Shown: positions 9,277 through 19,135, counted from the stretch's first letter. The stretch is 64,000 nucleotides of DNA from UBA11986 sp031402435 (GCA_031402435.1 JANNSJ010000047.1:1-64000); one strand, 5' to 3'. The notes: a model not told the origin generated them from the sequence alone. Program-made: numbers and translations.

Positions 9277-10200
9277 TCAGGTTTTGTATCCAAAACGAGC
9301 GAGCCATTGTTTGTCCCCTCTCCAGTCCTTGCGGACCTTTACATGCAACTCAAGAAAAATCGGGTGTTGGAGGAAGGTCTCGATGTCCTTGCGTGCCCAG
9401 CGTCCGATCTGCTTGAGTGCCGCTCCTTGTTTGCCGATCAGGATGCCCTTCTGCGATTCCCGCTCGACATAAATGTCGGCGCTGATGAATGTCTTCCCTG
9501 CTTCTCTCTCTTTGAACTCAGAAATATCCACCGTGGTAGAGTAGGGAATCTCCTGTTGGTACTTCTCAAAGATTTTTTCTCTGATGATTTCGCTGACGAA
9601 GAAGCGTTCGTTCTGTTCGCTGACAATATCAAGAGGAAAGAACGGAGGATGAATCGGAAGTTCGCTCACAATGGCTTTGACGAGTCCATCAGTACCATCG
9701 AGCTTGAGAGCTGAGATCGGAAAGATTTCTTTGAACGCAAAGGCTTTGGAATAGAAGTCAATGACGGGAAGAATCTCGACCTTGTTCACTGCATCCGCCT
9801 TGTTGATGACGAGGAAGACAGGCTTTTTCAATCCGGCCAACTTCGAGAATGCCTCTTCGTGAGCAAGGTCAGCATTGACTTTCGGATCGGTGGCATCGAT
9901 CATGAAGAGAACCACATCAGCATCCTCAAGTGCGGAAGAGGCAAAAGCCATCATCGCTTCCTGCAACAGGTACTTCGGCTTGATAATCCCCGGCGTATCA
10001 AGGAAGATTACCTGATGCTCATCCGTCGAGAGCATACCGAGAATTTTATGCCTGGTCGTTTGCGGCTTTGGCGTTACAATGGATAGCTTCTGTCCGATGA
10101 GACCGTTCATGAGCGTGGATTTGCCAACGTTCGGCTCACCGATGATGGCAACGTATCCGCAACGGAAGTTGTCTGTTATGTTCTGTTGTTCTTCGCTCAT
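9277..10200 (-). CDS. era: GTPase Era
   Basis: 307 residues from ATG 10200. Ribosome-associated GTPase needed for 16S rRNA maturation and 30S assembly. G1 GEPNVGKST, the TTR of G2 (KPQTTRHKI), G3 DTPG, and G4 NKAD are in place, followed by the C-terminal KH domain with GxxG loop (GILIGKQGAALKQIG). The frame can also open at a TTG (10206), but that codon lies in the T-run of the terminator just upstream, so the ATG is preferred. Its ATG is only five bases past that T-run, so expression needs readthrough from the P-II gene or a promoter overlapping the hairpin. Confidence 0.97.
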   Translation of the reverse strand: MSEEQQNITDNFRCGYVAIIGEPNVGKSTLMNGLIGQKLSIVTPKPQTTRHKILGMLSTDEHQVIFLDTPGIIKPKYLLQEAMMAFASSALEDADVVLFMIDATDPKVNADLAHEEAFSKLAGLKKPVFLVINKADAVNKVEILPVIDFYSKAFAFKEIFPISALKLDGTDGLVKAIVSELPIHPPFFPLDIVSEQNERFFVSEIIREKIFEKYQQEIPYSTTVDISEFKEREAGKTFISADIYVERESQKGILIGKQGAALKQIGRWARKDIETFLQHPIFLELHVKVRKDWRGDKQWLARFGYKT

Positions 10201-10204
10201 AGAC

Positions 10205-10235
10205 AAAAAACCCCGTCACACATCAGGAAACGGGG
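10205..10235 (-). terminator. Intrinsic terminator between the P-II gene and era
   Basis: Stem CCCCGT/ACGGGG (10211-10216 with 10230-10235), followed on the reverse strand by six T. The forward side is also T-rich, so it could work in both directions. It sits immediately before the era start codon. Confidence 0.7.
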
Positions 10236-10274
10236 CTCCTTTTTAACTTTTGACTTTTTACTTTTGACTTGGTT

Positions 10275-10613
10275 CTACAACGCATCTTCCCCCGATTCAC
10301 CTGTTCGTACCCTCACGGCATCTTCAACGTTGTAAATAAAAATCTTCCCGTCACCCACCTGACCTGTTTTCGCTGCATTCATGATCGTATCGACGACCTT
10401 GTCGGCAACATGGTCAGCAACGACAACTTCAATTTTGATTTTTGGAAGGAAGTCGATTTGATACTCCGACCCGCGATACAGTTCGGTGTGTCCCTTTTGC
10501 CGGCCATAGCCCTTCACCTCGGTCAGCGTCATTCCCTTCACTCCCACTTCACCCAGAGCCTCGCGAACATCATCGATGCGGAAGGGGCGAATGATGGCTT
10601 CAATCTTTTTCAT
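10275..10613 (-). CDS. glnB: P-II family nitrogen regulatory protein
   Basis: 112 residues, the exact family size. Trimeric sensor of ATP/ADP and 2-oxoglutarate that controls nitrogen metabolism by protein contacts. The N-terminus MKKIEAIIRPF, the T-loop with Tyr51 (YRGSEY) that is uridylylated in many bacteria, the B-loop TGQVGDGKIF and the C-loop RVRTGE are all present. No glnA or amtB is nearby, so the partner cannot be told; GlnB and GlnK are not separable here. A terminator follows at 10205-10235. Confidence 0.95.
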   Translation of the reverse strand: MKKIEAIIRPFRIDDVREALGEVGVKGMTLTEVKGYGRQKGHTELYRGSEYQIDFLPKIKIEVVVADHVADKVVDTIMNAAKTGQVGDGKIFIYNVEDAVRVRTGESGEDAL

Positions 10614-10685
10614 ATGGTTCTCGGATGTTCATCGTTCTTTGTCGGGCAGGTTCTTCTCCGCCTTTGGCGGATCAGCATGACACGA

Positions 10686-13600
10686 TCACTTCCCGTGGCA
10701 TTGTTTGTACTTCTTCCCGCTGCCGCACGGACACGGATCGTTGCGGCCGATCTTGTCTGCCACTTGAATAGGCTGTGGCTTTGCTTGTGGACCGGCTGGA
10801 GCGCCTTGTCTCGCACCGCCAGTTTCCTGTCCTGCTGCACCTGGAACCGGTTCCTTGTTCGCCTGGAATCCCATGCCCGCTGATGAATCGTGGGTCATGC
10901 GCATCTGCTGCGGGCGCTGTGGGCCGCGTATCGGGAGGTGCTGCGTCGATGCAGGGAACAGCTTGAAGACAGTCGTAAGGATTTCCGTATTCAACTGATC
11001 AAGAAGCTCCATGAACATGTTGAAGGCTTCTGTCTTGTACTCGACGACAGGATCCTTCTGTCCGTAGGCACGCAGGTGGATGCCTTCCTTCATATCATCC
11101 ATCTCACGGAGATGATCCTTCCATTTTTCATCGATCACTTGCAGGACCACCATCTTCTCAATCGATGCCATGATATCGGCGCCGAGCTTCTCTTCTTTAC
11201 GTTTGTAGAACTCCTCCGCACCCTTGACGATTTCCTCCTTCACGCCATCAGCGCCAAGTTGCTGGAACCGTTCTTGCGTCAGTTGGAGGTCAACCAGAAG
11301 CTGCGCACGGACTTCATCCTGCAACCCCTTGAGATCACCTTCACCATAATGCTTCTCAACCAGCTTATGGGTGAATTCGTCAACCAGTTCGAGAATGTCA
11401 TCCTTGATTCGCTCGCCCAACAACGCTTTGCGGCGGCGCGTGTAGATGACTTCACGCTGTTGGTTCATGACATTATCGTATTCCAGCAGGCGCTTGCGTA
11501 TGCCGAAGTTGTTCTCTTCCACTTTCTTCTGCGCACGTCCGACCGAGCGGGTGATCAACGGATGCTGAATCACTTCGCCTTCCTTCAGGCCCATCCGCTC
11601 CATGATGCTCGCAATACGGTCGCTGCCGAAGAGACGCATCAGGTCGTCTTCAAGGGAGAGGAAAAACTTGGACGAACCGGGATCGCCCTGACGGCCAGAG
11701 CGTCCGCGCAACTGCCGGTCGATGCGCCGTGCTTCGTGGCGTTCCGTGCCGACAATATGAAGCCCGCCCGCATCCTTTACTCCCGGACCAAGCTTGATAT
11801 CCGTTCCACGGCCTGCCATGTTTGTTGCAATCGTGATCGAACCGGGAAGACCGGCATGCGCAACGATTTCTGCTTCACGCTGGTGTTGCTTCGCGTTCAG
11901 GACGTTGTGCGGGACGTTCTTCCGCTTGAGCATGCGGCTGATCGTCTCAGACACTTCAACACTCGTCGTACCGACCAGCACCGGACGATTCTTGGTGCGC
12001 ATCTCCTCGAGTTCTTCAATAACTGCGTTATATTTCTCACGTTTGGTCTTGTACACAACATCGTCAACGTCTTCACGAATTGCAGTCACGTTGGTCGGGA
12101 TCACCACAACATCAAGCTTGTAGATGTCGAGAAACTCGGAAGCTTCCGTCTCCGCCGTTCCCGTCATGCCGGCAAGCTTCTTATACAGCCGGAAATAATT
12201 CTGCAGCGTCACAGTCGCAAGTGTTTGCATGTCCCGCTCGACCTTCACGCCTTCTTTCGCTTCGATTGCCTGATGCAACCCATCCGAATAGCGGCGGCCG
12301 GAGAGCAAACGTCCTGTGAACTCATCCACGATCATGATCTTGCCGTCATCGCTCACGACGTACTCATCATCCTTTGTATACAACGAGTACGCACGCAACA
12401 ATTGTGTTGCAGTGTGAATACGATCGCTCCGCTCGGAATAAATCAGATTGAGTTCGTCCTTCTTCGTCTGGCGCTGGTCAGGAGTCAGGCTCGAATCGTT
12501 CTCAAGCACACTGTACTCGGCGCCAAGGTCGGGCAACACGAAGAAGTCCTTGTCGCCGACCATCGGCATGACGAACGCCCGTCCCTTTTCGGTAAGATTG
12601 ATCTGGTGGTTCTTCTCGTCAATGGCATAGTACAACTCATCATCGATCTCGTGCATGCGGGCGCTTTGATCCCGCAAGTACTCGTTCTCGGTTTGCTGGA
12701 CAAGCTTCTTGTTGGATGGTTCAGAAAAAGCTTTCAACAGCCTAGGATGTTTCGGCAGTCCACGTGAAGCGCGCAACAACAGAACGCCCGCTTCCTCTTC
12801 CTTGCTCTCTTCAAGAAATTTCTCCGCATCGGCGATGGCCTTTGAGATGAGCGCCTTCTGAGCGTTCACCAACCGGTCGATGCTCGGCTTCAGCTCATCG
12901 AACTTGTGGTCTTCACTTTTCACAGGCCCGCTGATGATGAGCGGTGTGCGGGCTTCATCGATCAAAACGGAATCCACCTCGTCCACGATTGCGTAATTGA
13001 ACCCGCGCTGGACGAGGTCTTCCTTGTCGATGACCATATTGTCGCGCAGATAATCGAAGCCAAATTCATTGTTCGTGCCGTAGGTAATGTCGCAGGCATA
13101 TTCCTTGCGACGATGGAACGGATCCATCGTGCTCTGGATGCAGCCGTAGGTTAGACCGAGGAACTCGTACACCTGTCCCATCCAGACACTATCGCGTTTG
13201 GCAAGATAGTCATTCACCGTCACGAGATGCACGCCGCGTCCGGGAAGTGCGTTCAGATACACAGGCATCGTTGCAACGAGCGTCTTGCCTTCGCCTGTCG
13301 CCATCTCTGAGATCTTTCCCTGGTGCAATACCATACCGCCGATGAGTTGCACGTCGAACGGTATCATATCCCACACGGTAACATTGCCAAGCAGATCGAA
13401 TTTCTTTCCGACCAACCTGCGGCAGGCATCTTTCACAGCGGCAAATGCTTCAGGAAGAATTTCATCGAGAGTGTCGGCAATTGCTTCTTCGATTCCCTTT
13501 TCGAGAGCGCCAATTTCATCGTGCAACGCCTCACGCTCTGCGGGCGGGATGTCCGAGGAAAGCTTTGCCTTCGCATCAGCCAGTTTCGCTTCGGAGTCCT

Positions 13601-13772
13601 TTATCGCCTCATTGATCCTGCTGCGAAACTCAACGGTCTTCGCCTTCAGTTCATCATCGGAGAGTTTCTGGTACTCTGCATAATACTCATTGATCTCTTC
13701 AACCAACGGCTGAAGAGCTTTGACGTCCTTTTCGTGCTTGCCACCAAACAACTTCTTGATCAACCCGAGCAT
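10686..13772 (-). CDS. secA: Preprotein translocase ATPase SecA
   Basis: 1028 residues from ATG 13772 (MLGLIKKLFGG, the usual SecA start); the frame extends 24 codons upstream without looking like SecA. Motor of Sec export, binding SecYEG at the membrane. Walker A region MATGEGKTLVATMP, Walker B IVDEVDSVLIDEARTPL, the helicase motif TNMAGRGTDIKLG and the QLRGRSGRQGDPGSS motif are readable. The C-terminus is the SEC-C zinc finger (CPCGSGKKYKQCHG), preceded by a Pro/Gln-rich linker. Longer than E. coli SecA owing to an insertion of about 100 residues in the first half (KALISKAIADAEKFLEE region), typical of Bacteroidota SecA. Confidence 0.98.
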   Translation of the reverse strand: MLGLIKKLFGGKHEKDVKALQPLVEEINEYYAEYQKLSDDELKAKTVEFRSRINEAIKDSEAKLADAKAKLSSDIPPAEREALHDEIGALEKGIEEAIADTLDEILPEAFAAVKDACRRLVGKKFDLLGNVTVWDMIPFDVQLIGGMVLHQGKISEMATGEGKTLVATMPVYLNALPGRGVHLVTVNDYLAKRDSVWMGQVYEFLGLTYGCIQSTMDPFHRRKEYACDITYGTNNEFGFDYLRDNMVIDKEDLVQRGFNYAIVDEVDSVLIDEARTPLIISGPVKSEDHKFDELKPSIDRLVNAQKALISKAIADAEKFLEESKEEEAGVLLLRASRGLPKHPRLLKAFSEPSNKKLVQQTENEYLRDQSARMHEIDDELYYAIDEKNHQINLTEKGRAFVMPMVGDKDFFVLPDLGAEYSVLENDSSLTPDQRQTKKDELNLIYSERSDRIHTATQLLRAYSLYTKDDEYVVSDDGKIMIVDEFTGRLLSGRRYSDGLHQAIEAKEGVKVERDMQTLATVTLQNYFRLYKKLAGMTGTAETEASEFLDIYKLDVVVIPTNVTAIREDVDDVVYKTKREKYNAVIEELEEMRTKNRPVLVGTTSVEVSETISRMLKRKNVPHNVLNAKQHQREAEIVAHAGLPGSITIATNMAGRGTDIKLGPGVKDAGGLHIVGTERHEARRIDRQLRGRSGRQGDPGSSKFFLSLEDDLMRLFGSDRIASIMERMGLKEGEVIQHPLITRSVGRAQKKVEENNFGIRKRLLEYDNVMNQQREVIYTRRRKALLGERIKDDILELVDEFTHKLVEKHYGEGDLKGLQDEVRAQLLVDLQLTQERFQQLGADGVKEEIVKGAEEFYKRKEEKLGADIMASIEKMVVLQVIDEKWKDHLREMDDMKEGIHLRAYGQKDPVVEYKTEAFNMFMELLDQLNTEILTTVFKLFPASTQHLPIRGPQRPQQMRMTHDSSAGMGFQANKEPVPGAAGQETGGARQGAPAGPQAKPQPIQVADKIGRNDPCPCGSGKKYKQCHGK

Positions 13773-13872
13773 TCTACACCAACAAATGTGGAAAAAGGCT
13801 GGAAAAACGTGGAATAATATAGGGAGATTTGGTTTGGCAAGCAAACAGAAGGGTATTTGATAAATACTAGTA

Positions 13873-13946
13873 GTAGGTCAGACATTCTTGTCTGACCGCA
13901 GCGGTCAATCGTATACTCAGCGGACAGGCAAGAATGCCTGTCCTAC
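13873..13946. repeat. Dispersed palindromic repeat, family B (GTAGG(T/A)CAGACATTC ends), copy 1
   Basis: Left end GTAGGTCAGACATTC and right end GAATGCCTGTCCTAC are inverted copies; each half also folds on itself (CAGACATTCTTGTCTG). Lies between the start of secA and the end of the next gene. A second copy is nested inside another repeat at 56936-57007. Confidence 0.8.
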
Positions 13947-13956
13947 GCCGAAAGGA

Positions 13957-15270
13957 TTACTTCACCACCAGCATCTTTTTGATGACGTTGAACTCACCGG
14001 CCTGCAATCTGTACATGTAAACTCCCGAGGCAAGGGACGATGCATCGAAGTTCACGCTGTGGCTTCCAGCGGACTTGAATCCTGATTCCAAAACAGCAAC
14101 CTGGCGACCGAGAACGTCATAGACTACCAATGACACATGTCCACCATTCGGAATTGAGTATTGGATTGTTGTTGAAGGGTTGAAGGGGTTGGGGTAATTC
14201 TGAGAAAGCTCCACTTGGTGCGGGATGACTCTGTCAAGGTGAACATCAGTAACGTTGTCGCGAATATAAAGCCCTGATCCTCCCTGCGATAGGAAAGCAC
14301 CCACATACATACGATTGTTTAGCGTGTCAAATCTGATTGTGTTGGCACTTCCGGGGCCCGCCATTCCGTCAACAAACTCACTCCAATTGAAACCGCCGTT
14401 TGTTGTTCGAAATAGAATGTGCTGGTCACTTGAAATTCCGAGCAGAAGTTCTTCGGGGTTCTTCGGATTGATTGCCAACACCCCACTTTGCCTATCATCA
14501 AGTCCGATCCCGTTGTTGATCTCATTCCATACCATTCCACCATCGGTTGTTTTGTACATCCCGCTCGGGCTTGCTCCCGTACTGAAAATGGCAGCATAGA
14601 CAATGTTGGCATCGCGCGGATCAACGGTAACAAGAATCCTTCCCGGTGGTTGAAAACCGAAGGATAAGTTCGCCCACGACTGGCCTCTGTCGGTGCTTTT
14701 GAATACACCTCCAACAAAACCTGCGTAGAGAACGTTGTTGTTCGATGGAGCAATGGACAGGGAACTCATCAAGAACCCCCCGACAAAAAGAGTATCCCAG
14801 GTTTGCCCAATGTCAGAACTCCTATACAATCGGCCCGGCCCAACCCCGATATATACTGTTCCAGGTTCAACTGGGTCGAACTCGATTACCTTAACCACCC
14901 AAGAGGCCCCAATAAACAATAACCTCCATGTCCTTCCGCCATCAGTGCTTTGAAAATTGTTGTTGCTATTTATAGTGAACCCAGGGATAGAAATATAGAT
15001 CACATGAGAAATATTCCGGTCAATTCCGATCTCACCAAAATCTGCGCTGGGCGAACCTATGCTGTCCCAATGTTCGCCCCTGTCCGTGCTGCCGAGGAAA
15101 TTCCGCGAGCAAAGAGCAAACATAGTATCGGGGTTTCCGCGATAGAAATCTACGGCGATAACGCCATTGCCACTTGTGCCGTTTGCAACACGCCACGTTG
15201 TTTGCTGAGCATTTGCAGCGCTCGCTATTCCTAACAGACCGAAGAGGGTGGCTGCATAAAGGTACCTCAT
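13957..15270 (-). CDS. T9SS-sorted BNR/sortilin-like beta-propeller protein
   Basis: 437 residues. Signal peptide ends SAANA/QQTT. The body carries sialidase-type Asp-box repeats (STDRGEHWDS, STDGGRTWRLL, STDRGQSWANL, TTDGGMVWNEI, TTNGGFNWSEF), the signature of a BNR propeller, and the C-terminal 85 residues are a T9SS sorting domain (NYPNPFNPSTTIQYSIP, VVYDVLGRQVAVLES, SGVYMYRLQAGEF). Exported and surface-attached or released; function unknown. The sorting domain DNA is nearly the same as in the neighbouring gene. Lies 15 nt after that gene, so probably co-transcribed. Confidence 0.9.
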   Translation of the reverse strand: MRYLYAATLFGLLGIASAANAQQTTWRVANGTSGNGVIAVDFYRGNPDTMFALCSRNFLGSTDRGEHWDSIGSPSADFGEIGIDRNISHVIYISIPGFTINSNNNFQSTDGGRTWRLLFIGASWVVKVIEFDPVEPGTVYIGVGPGRLYRSSDIGQTWDTLFVGGFLMSSLSIAPSNNNVLYAGFVGGVFKSTDRGQSWANLSFGFQPPGRILVTVDPRDANIVYAAIFSTGASPSGMYKTTDGGMVWNEINNGIGLDDRQSGVLAINPKNPEELLLGISSDQHILFRTTNGGFNWSEFVDGMAGPGSANTIRFDTLNNRMYVGAFLSQGGSGLYIRDNVTDVHLDRVIPHQVELSQNYPNPFNPSTTIQYSIPNGGHVSLVVYDVLGRQVAVLESGFKSAGSHSVNFDASSLASGVYMYRLQAGEFNVIKKMLVVK

Positions 15271-15285
15271 AACTCGATGCTCATT

Positions 15286-17460
15286 TCACTTCACCACCAG
15301 CATCTTCTTAATGACGTTGAACTCACCGGCCTGTAGTCTGTACATGTAGACTCCCGAGGCAAGGGACGATGCATCGAAGTTCACGGTGTGGCTTCCGGCG
15401 GACTTGATTCTTGATTCCAACACTGCGACCTGACGACCGAGAACGTCAAAGACTACCAATGACACATGTCCACCCTTCGGAATTGAATATTGGATTGTTG
15501 TGGAAGGGTTGAATGGATTGGGGAAGTTCTGAAAAAGTTGTATGGATTCCGGATTCAAACCTGTCTCAGATACCATGCTCGTACCGTTCGATCTGAACGC
15601 GGCAAGCCCACCCCTGTACGTGCCGAACCATCCTTTGCCTGAGTCGTCTACAGAAACGGTCGTAACCCAACCATCAGGGAGCCCTGAATTCAGGGTGTTG
15701 AAGACCGTCCAGCTCGAATCGTGGAACTTTGCAACACCTGTACGAGTCCCAATCCACTTGGTGTTGTTCCTATCGATAACAATGCAGTTCACATAGTTGC
15801 TGGGCAAGCCGGAGTTGTCCCTATTATAAACCGTCCACGTACTATCGCGTAGTCTTGCCAACCCTCCAGGTTGCGGTGAAATCGCTTCTGTGCATATCCA
15901 CAGCGCATTGCTGTCATCAACACTCATGGCATTGATAAGAGTACTTGGCAAAGGTGAATTTAGACGATTGTACAACCTCCATGTCAATCCGTCAAACCGG
16001 GCAAGACCGAGTGATCCAATCCAAACAGTATTTGTTCTGTCAATACACACTGATGAGATGACATCACCGGGCAAACCCGAATTCAGTTCGGTGTATACCG
16101 TCCAATTGCTGCCATCGAATTTTGCCAGGCCTTCAAGCGTCCCGATCCATTTGTTACCTGATGAATCAATGGCAACAGAACTGACGTACGTGTCGGGTAT
16201 GCCGGAATTCTCAGGCGTGTAGGTCACAAGAGTTGTCCCATCGTACTTCACCAATCCGATATCCGTACCTATCCATTTGACGTTGAAACGATCAACAACT
16301 ATTGACGTAATCCATCGCGAGAAAAGTAACGTGTCCCACTGAGTCCCGCTCAAGTGGGACAGGCCACCGTACGTACCAATCCATTTCGACCCGTCGGCAT
16401 CCAGAGCTATCGAAGCTACCCAGTCATCCAGCAGACCGCTGTTACCAACTCTGTAAGTGTGCCAATTGTTTACTGAGAATTTCGATAGACCCCCGGCAAG
16501 GGCCCTTATCCCAATCCAGTATGTTCCGTCTGATCCAATGGAGATGTCGTTAATAAGATCACCAGAAAGCCCGGAATTTTGTATGGAATATGTTGTCCAG
16601 AGTGATCCGCTGAAGACACCCAGTCCGTATCCTCCAGTCCCCACAACGATGTTGTGTGATGAGTCGATAGCCAACGAGATAACATAATTGCCCGGGATAC
16701 CTGAGTTGAGGGTTGTATAAACAATCCAACCGGAGGCCCCATCAAAGCGGACCAAACCCGAGCCTGAGCCAATCCATGTATATCCGGCTTGGTCGAATTC
16801 AATGCACTCTACACTGCCGGGTAAACCGGAGTTCTCATACGAATAAACTCTCCAAAGTGTATCATCGAATCTCACAAGAGCCTCGGCTGAGGGAACACTC
16901 ATCCACTTCTCATTTCGAGAGTCGACCACGATAAGCGACACTGAGTTCCCGGGAATACCTGAGTTCGTGGTGTTGTAAACCGTCCATGTGACCCCATCAA
17001 ACTTCACCAAACCGAAAAGACTCGTACCTACCCACACATTGTCGTCCATATCGAGAGCCACGGAAGCAGCGAAGTTACTGGGTAATCCTGAATTGGTTTG
17101 TGTGTAGGTGAACCAATTGGTACCGTCGAACTTGGTGAGGCCGGAAAAACCCGTAACCATCCACTTGTTCCCTGCCCGATCAACTGCAATCGAGGTAATC
17201 GAGTTTTGCGGAAGTCCAGAGTTGGTCTTGTCATAGAATGTCATCTGGCCAGTCACCTTGTCAAACCGGGTGAGGCCCTGTCCACCAATCCAAAGGTATT
17301 GGCCTTCCTGGGCGATAGCTTTTGCAACCGTACCGGAAGTGTAATTGGCCCACTCAGAATGGTTGGATTGAGAAGACGCAATAGTGGGCGTAAGAAGAAC
17401 GCACAGAATGAGGGAGTGAAAGAAAACCGATAGGAAGAAATGGGTGAATCGTCGCTCCAT
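15286..17460 (-). CDS. T9SS-sorted protein made of two-component-regulator-type propeller repeats
   Basis: 724 residues, good ribosome site GGGAGGAG before ATG. Signal peptide ends IASS/QSNH. The body is about fourteen repeats of roughly 45 residues of the form NSGLPxxxVxSIAVDxxGNKWIGTxxGLxKFDGxxWxxY, the reg_prop unit that normally forms the periplasmic propeller of hybrid two-component sensors. Here no transmembrane, kinase or DNA-binding part follows; the protein ends in a T9SS sorting domain (NFPNPFNPSTTIQYSIP ... MLVVK). It is therefore a free exported propeller, role unknown. The repeats are strongly alike at DNA level, which can mislead assemblers. Confidence 0.92.
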   Translation of the reverse strand: MERRFTHFFLSVFFHSLILCVLLTPTIASSQSNHSEWANYTSGTVAKAIAQEGQYLWIGGQGLTRFDKVTGQMTFYDKTNSGLPQNSITSIAVDRAGNKWMVTGFSGLTKFDGTNWFTYTQTNSGLPSNFAASVALDMDDNVWVGTSLFGLVKFDGVTWTVYNTTNSGIPGNSVSLIVVDSRNEKWMSVPSAEALVRFDDTLWRVYSYENSGLPGSVECIEFDQAGYTWIGSGSGLVRFDGASGWIVYTTLNSGIPGNYVISLAIDSSHNIVVGTGGYGLGVFSGSLWTTYSIQNSGLSGDLINDISIGSDGTYWIGIRALAGGLSKFSVNNWHTYRVGNSGLLDDWVASIALDADGSKWIGTYGGLSHLSGTQWDTLLFSRWITSIVVDRFNVKWIGTDIGLVKYDGTTLVTYTPENSGIPDTYVSSVAIDSSGNKWIGTLEGLAKFDGSNWTVYTELNSGLPGDVISSVCIDRTNTVWIGSLGLARFDGLTWRLYNRLNSPLPSTLINAMSVDDSNALWICTEAISPQPGGLARLRDSTWTVYNRDNSGLPSNYVNCIVIDRNNTKWIGTRTGVAKFHDSSWTVFNTLNSGLPDGWVTTVSVDDSGKGWFGTYRGGLAAFRSNGTSMVSETGLNPESIQLFQNFPNPFNPSTTIQYSIPKGGHVSLVVFDVLGRQVAVLESRIKSAGSHTVNFDASSLASGVYMYRLQAGEFNVIKKMLVVK

Positions 17461-17619
17461 TGAACTCCTCCCGCGATAGGTGGTGAAGTGAAGCAGCAGG
17501 ACAGCCGTAAGTTACCAAGTGTCATGAAACTTGTCAAGCCAACACGCAAGAAATCTTCGGACGGCATTGTTGACTGACGGCTTGGATTCAACGTTACTTT
17601 TCCGGATTATTTCACTACC

Positions 17620-19131
17620 ATGCTACAAATGAAGTCCAAATATCATCGACAAACCATGAGACTGTCTTACCTGTTCCTTGCTTTCGGATTCCTTGCGGGA
17701 GGCTGCGCAACAACATCAACCCTGAAAACGGTTGAGCGCCAGCCAAGCATTTCGCCGCTTGCAACTCTGAGTGTGTCACAACACCCGTCACTTAAATCCC
17801 AAATCGACGCCACGCTTTCGGACTCGCTCTTCCCTCCCGCGAACATCGGGATAAAAATCGTATCACTCGCAACGGGCGAAAGTCTATACGAGCTGAATCC
17901 CGACATGCTCTTCACACCGGCATCAAACGAGAAGCTCTTGACGTCGGCGGCGGCATTGGTGGAATTGGGAAAGAACTTTGAATTCAGAACGCGGGTTGGC
18001 GTTGACCGGAATACATCACGACTCTTCATCAAAGGCTCCGGCGATCCGCTCCTCTCGACTGCTGATCTCGATTCGTTGGCGCGGGTCATCAAGCATAACA
18101 TTCCAGTCGACAGCGTGTGGACATTGGTCGGTGACGTCTCGTATTTCGACGATGTCTCCTGGGGTGAGGGTTGGATGTGGGATGAGGAACAGGAGGACTA
18201 TGACATGGCGATCTCTCCCCTTTCGGTCAATGCAAATAGCATCATCGTGCAGGTACGTCCGGGAAAACTCGAAGATGCTCCAGTGCGTGTGCAAACGGTT
18301 CCCTCAACAGGATATGTTTCCATCGAGAACATGGCCACAACGCCGGTGGATACCCCTCTCGTTCCCCTCGTTATCTCACGCAAGTGGCGTGAACGATCCA
18401 ACACAATCACCGTGAGCGGACAAATGCTTCATCGTGATTCATTGTCGGAACGCTCGTTGAGTGTCTGGCAGCCGGAACGATATACTCTCACGCTGCTCAC
18501 TGAACATCTGCAACTCTATGGACTTAAGGTGAAGGGAATCGAAGTCGATACGGTGCCTTCCACCGCAATATCGATAGCTGAATTCTCACACAGGCTGGAT
18601 TCTGTCGTCACGTATCTCAATAAAGTTAGCGACAACATGTCCGCCGAAAACGTATTGAAGACTCTCAGCGCAGAACGAAACGGGAAGCCGGGAACAGCAG
18701 AGAGCGGAGTGTCGCTGGTGAAAGGATTCCTCTCTTCGATAGGAGCTGACACAACGAAGATGGTGATGGTTGATGGGTCGGGGCTTTCACGCTACAATCT
18801 TACATCCCCCAACATCGTTCTTCGTGTTCTTACTGACATGCACAAACGGGAGAACCTGTTTGAAACATTTTACAACTCGCTCCCGATTGCAGGTGTTGAC
18901 GGAACGTTATCCGGACGAATGAGGAGCACTTCAGCGGAAGGGAACTTGCATGCGAAGACCGGTACGTTGAGCGGCGTGTGCTCACTTTCAGGATACGTGA
19001 ACACTGCTGACGGTGAGATGCTCGCGTTTTCAATCTTCATCAACAACTTCGCATCAGGTGCCCGCTCGTACCGGCAGGTGCAGGATAAAATTGGAGTGAT
19101 ACTGAGCCAGTTGAAGAGAAAGAACTTCTGA
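17620..19131 (+). CDS. dacB: D-alanyl-D-alanine carboxypeptidase/endopeptidase (PBP4 family), lipoprotein
   Basis: 503 residues as listed; the start could be ATG 17629 or 17656, all leaving the lipobox FLAGGC intact, so it is a predicted lipoprotein rather than a soluble periplasmic enzyme. Peptidoglycan remodelling, cutting D-Ala-D-Ala or crosslinks. Active-site motifs of peptidase family S13 are present: SxxK in TPASNEKLLT, SxN in VSDNMSAEN and KTG in HAKTGTLSG. The ISPLSVNANSI stretch is also typical of the family. It converges with the lipoprotein gene downstream, with four bases between the stops. Confidence 0.93.
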   Translation: MLQMKSKYHRQTMRLSYLFLAFGFLAGGCATTSTLKTVERQPSISPLATLSVSQHPSLKSQIDATLSDSLFPPANIGIKIVSLATGESLYELNPDMLFTPASNEKLLTSAAALVELGKNFEFRTRVGVDRNTSRLFIKGSGDPLLSTADLDSLARVIKHNIPVDSVWTLVGDVSYFDDVSWGEGWMWDEEQEDYDMAISPLSVNANSIIVQVRPGKLEDAPVRVQTVPSTGYVSIENMATTPVDTPLVPLVISRKWRERSNTITVSGQMLHRDSLSERSLSVWQPERYTLTLLTEHLQLYGLKVKGIEVDTVPSTAISIAEFSHRLDSVVTYLNKVSDNMSAENVLKTLSAERNGKPGTAESGVSLVKGFLSSIGADTTKMVMVDGSGLSRYNLTSPNIVLRVLTDMHKRENLFETFYNSLPIAGVDGTLSGRMRSTSAEGNLHAKTGTLSGVCSLSGYVNTADGEMLAFSIFINNFASGARSYRQVQDKIGVILSQLKRKNF

Positions 19132-19135
19132 TCAC

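Noticed and set aside
10890..12767. Long forward-strand frame of 625 codons opposite secA
   Set aside because: It mirrors the codon pattern of secA, has no family likeness, and secA is certain.
15286..17460. Regular repeats of about 130 bases, at first sight like a repeat array or CRISPR
   Set aside because: They are in frame, code for propeller repeats and lack conserved short repeats with unique spacers.
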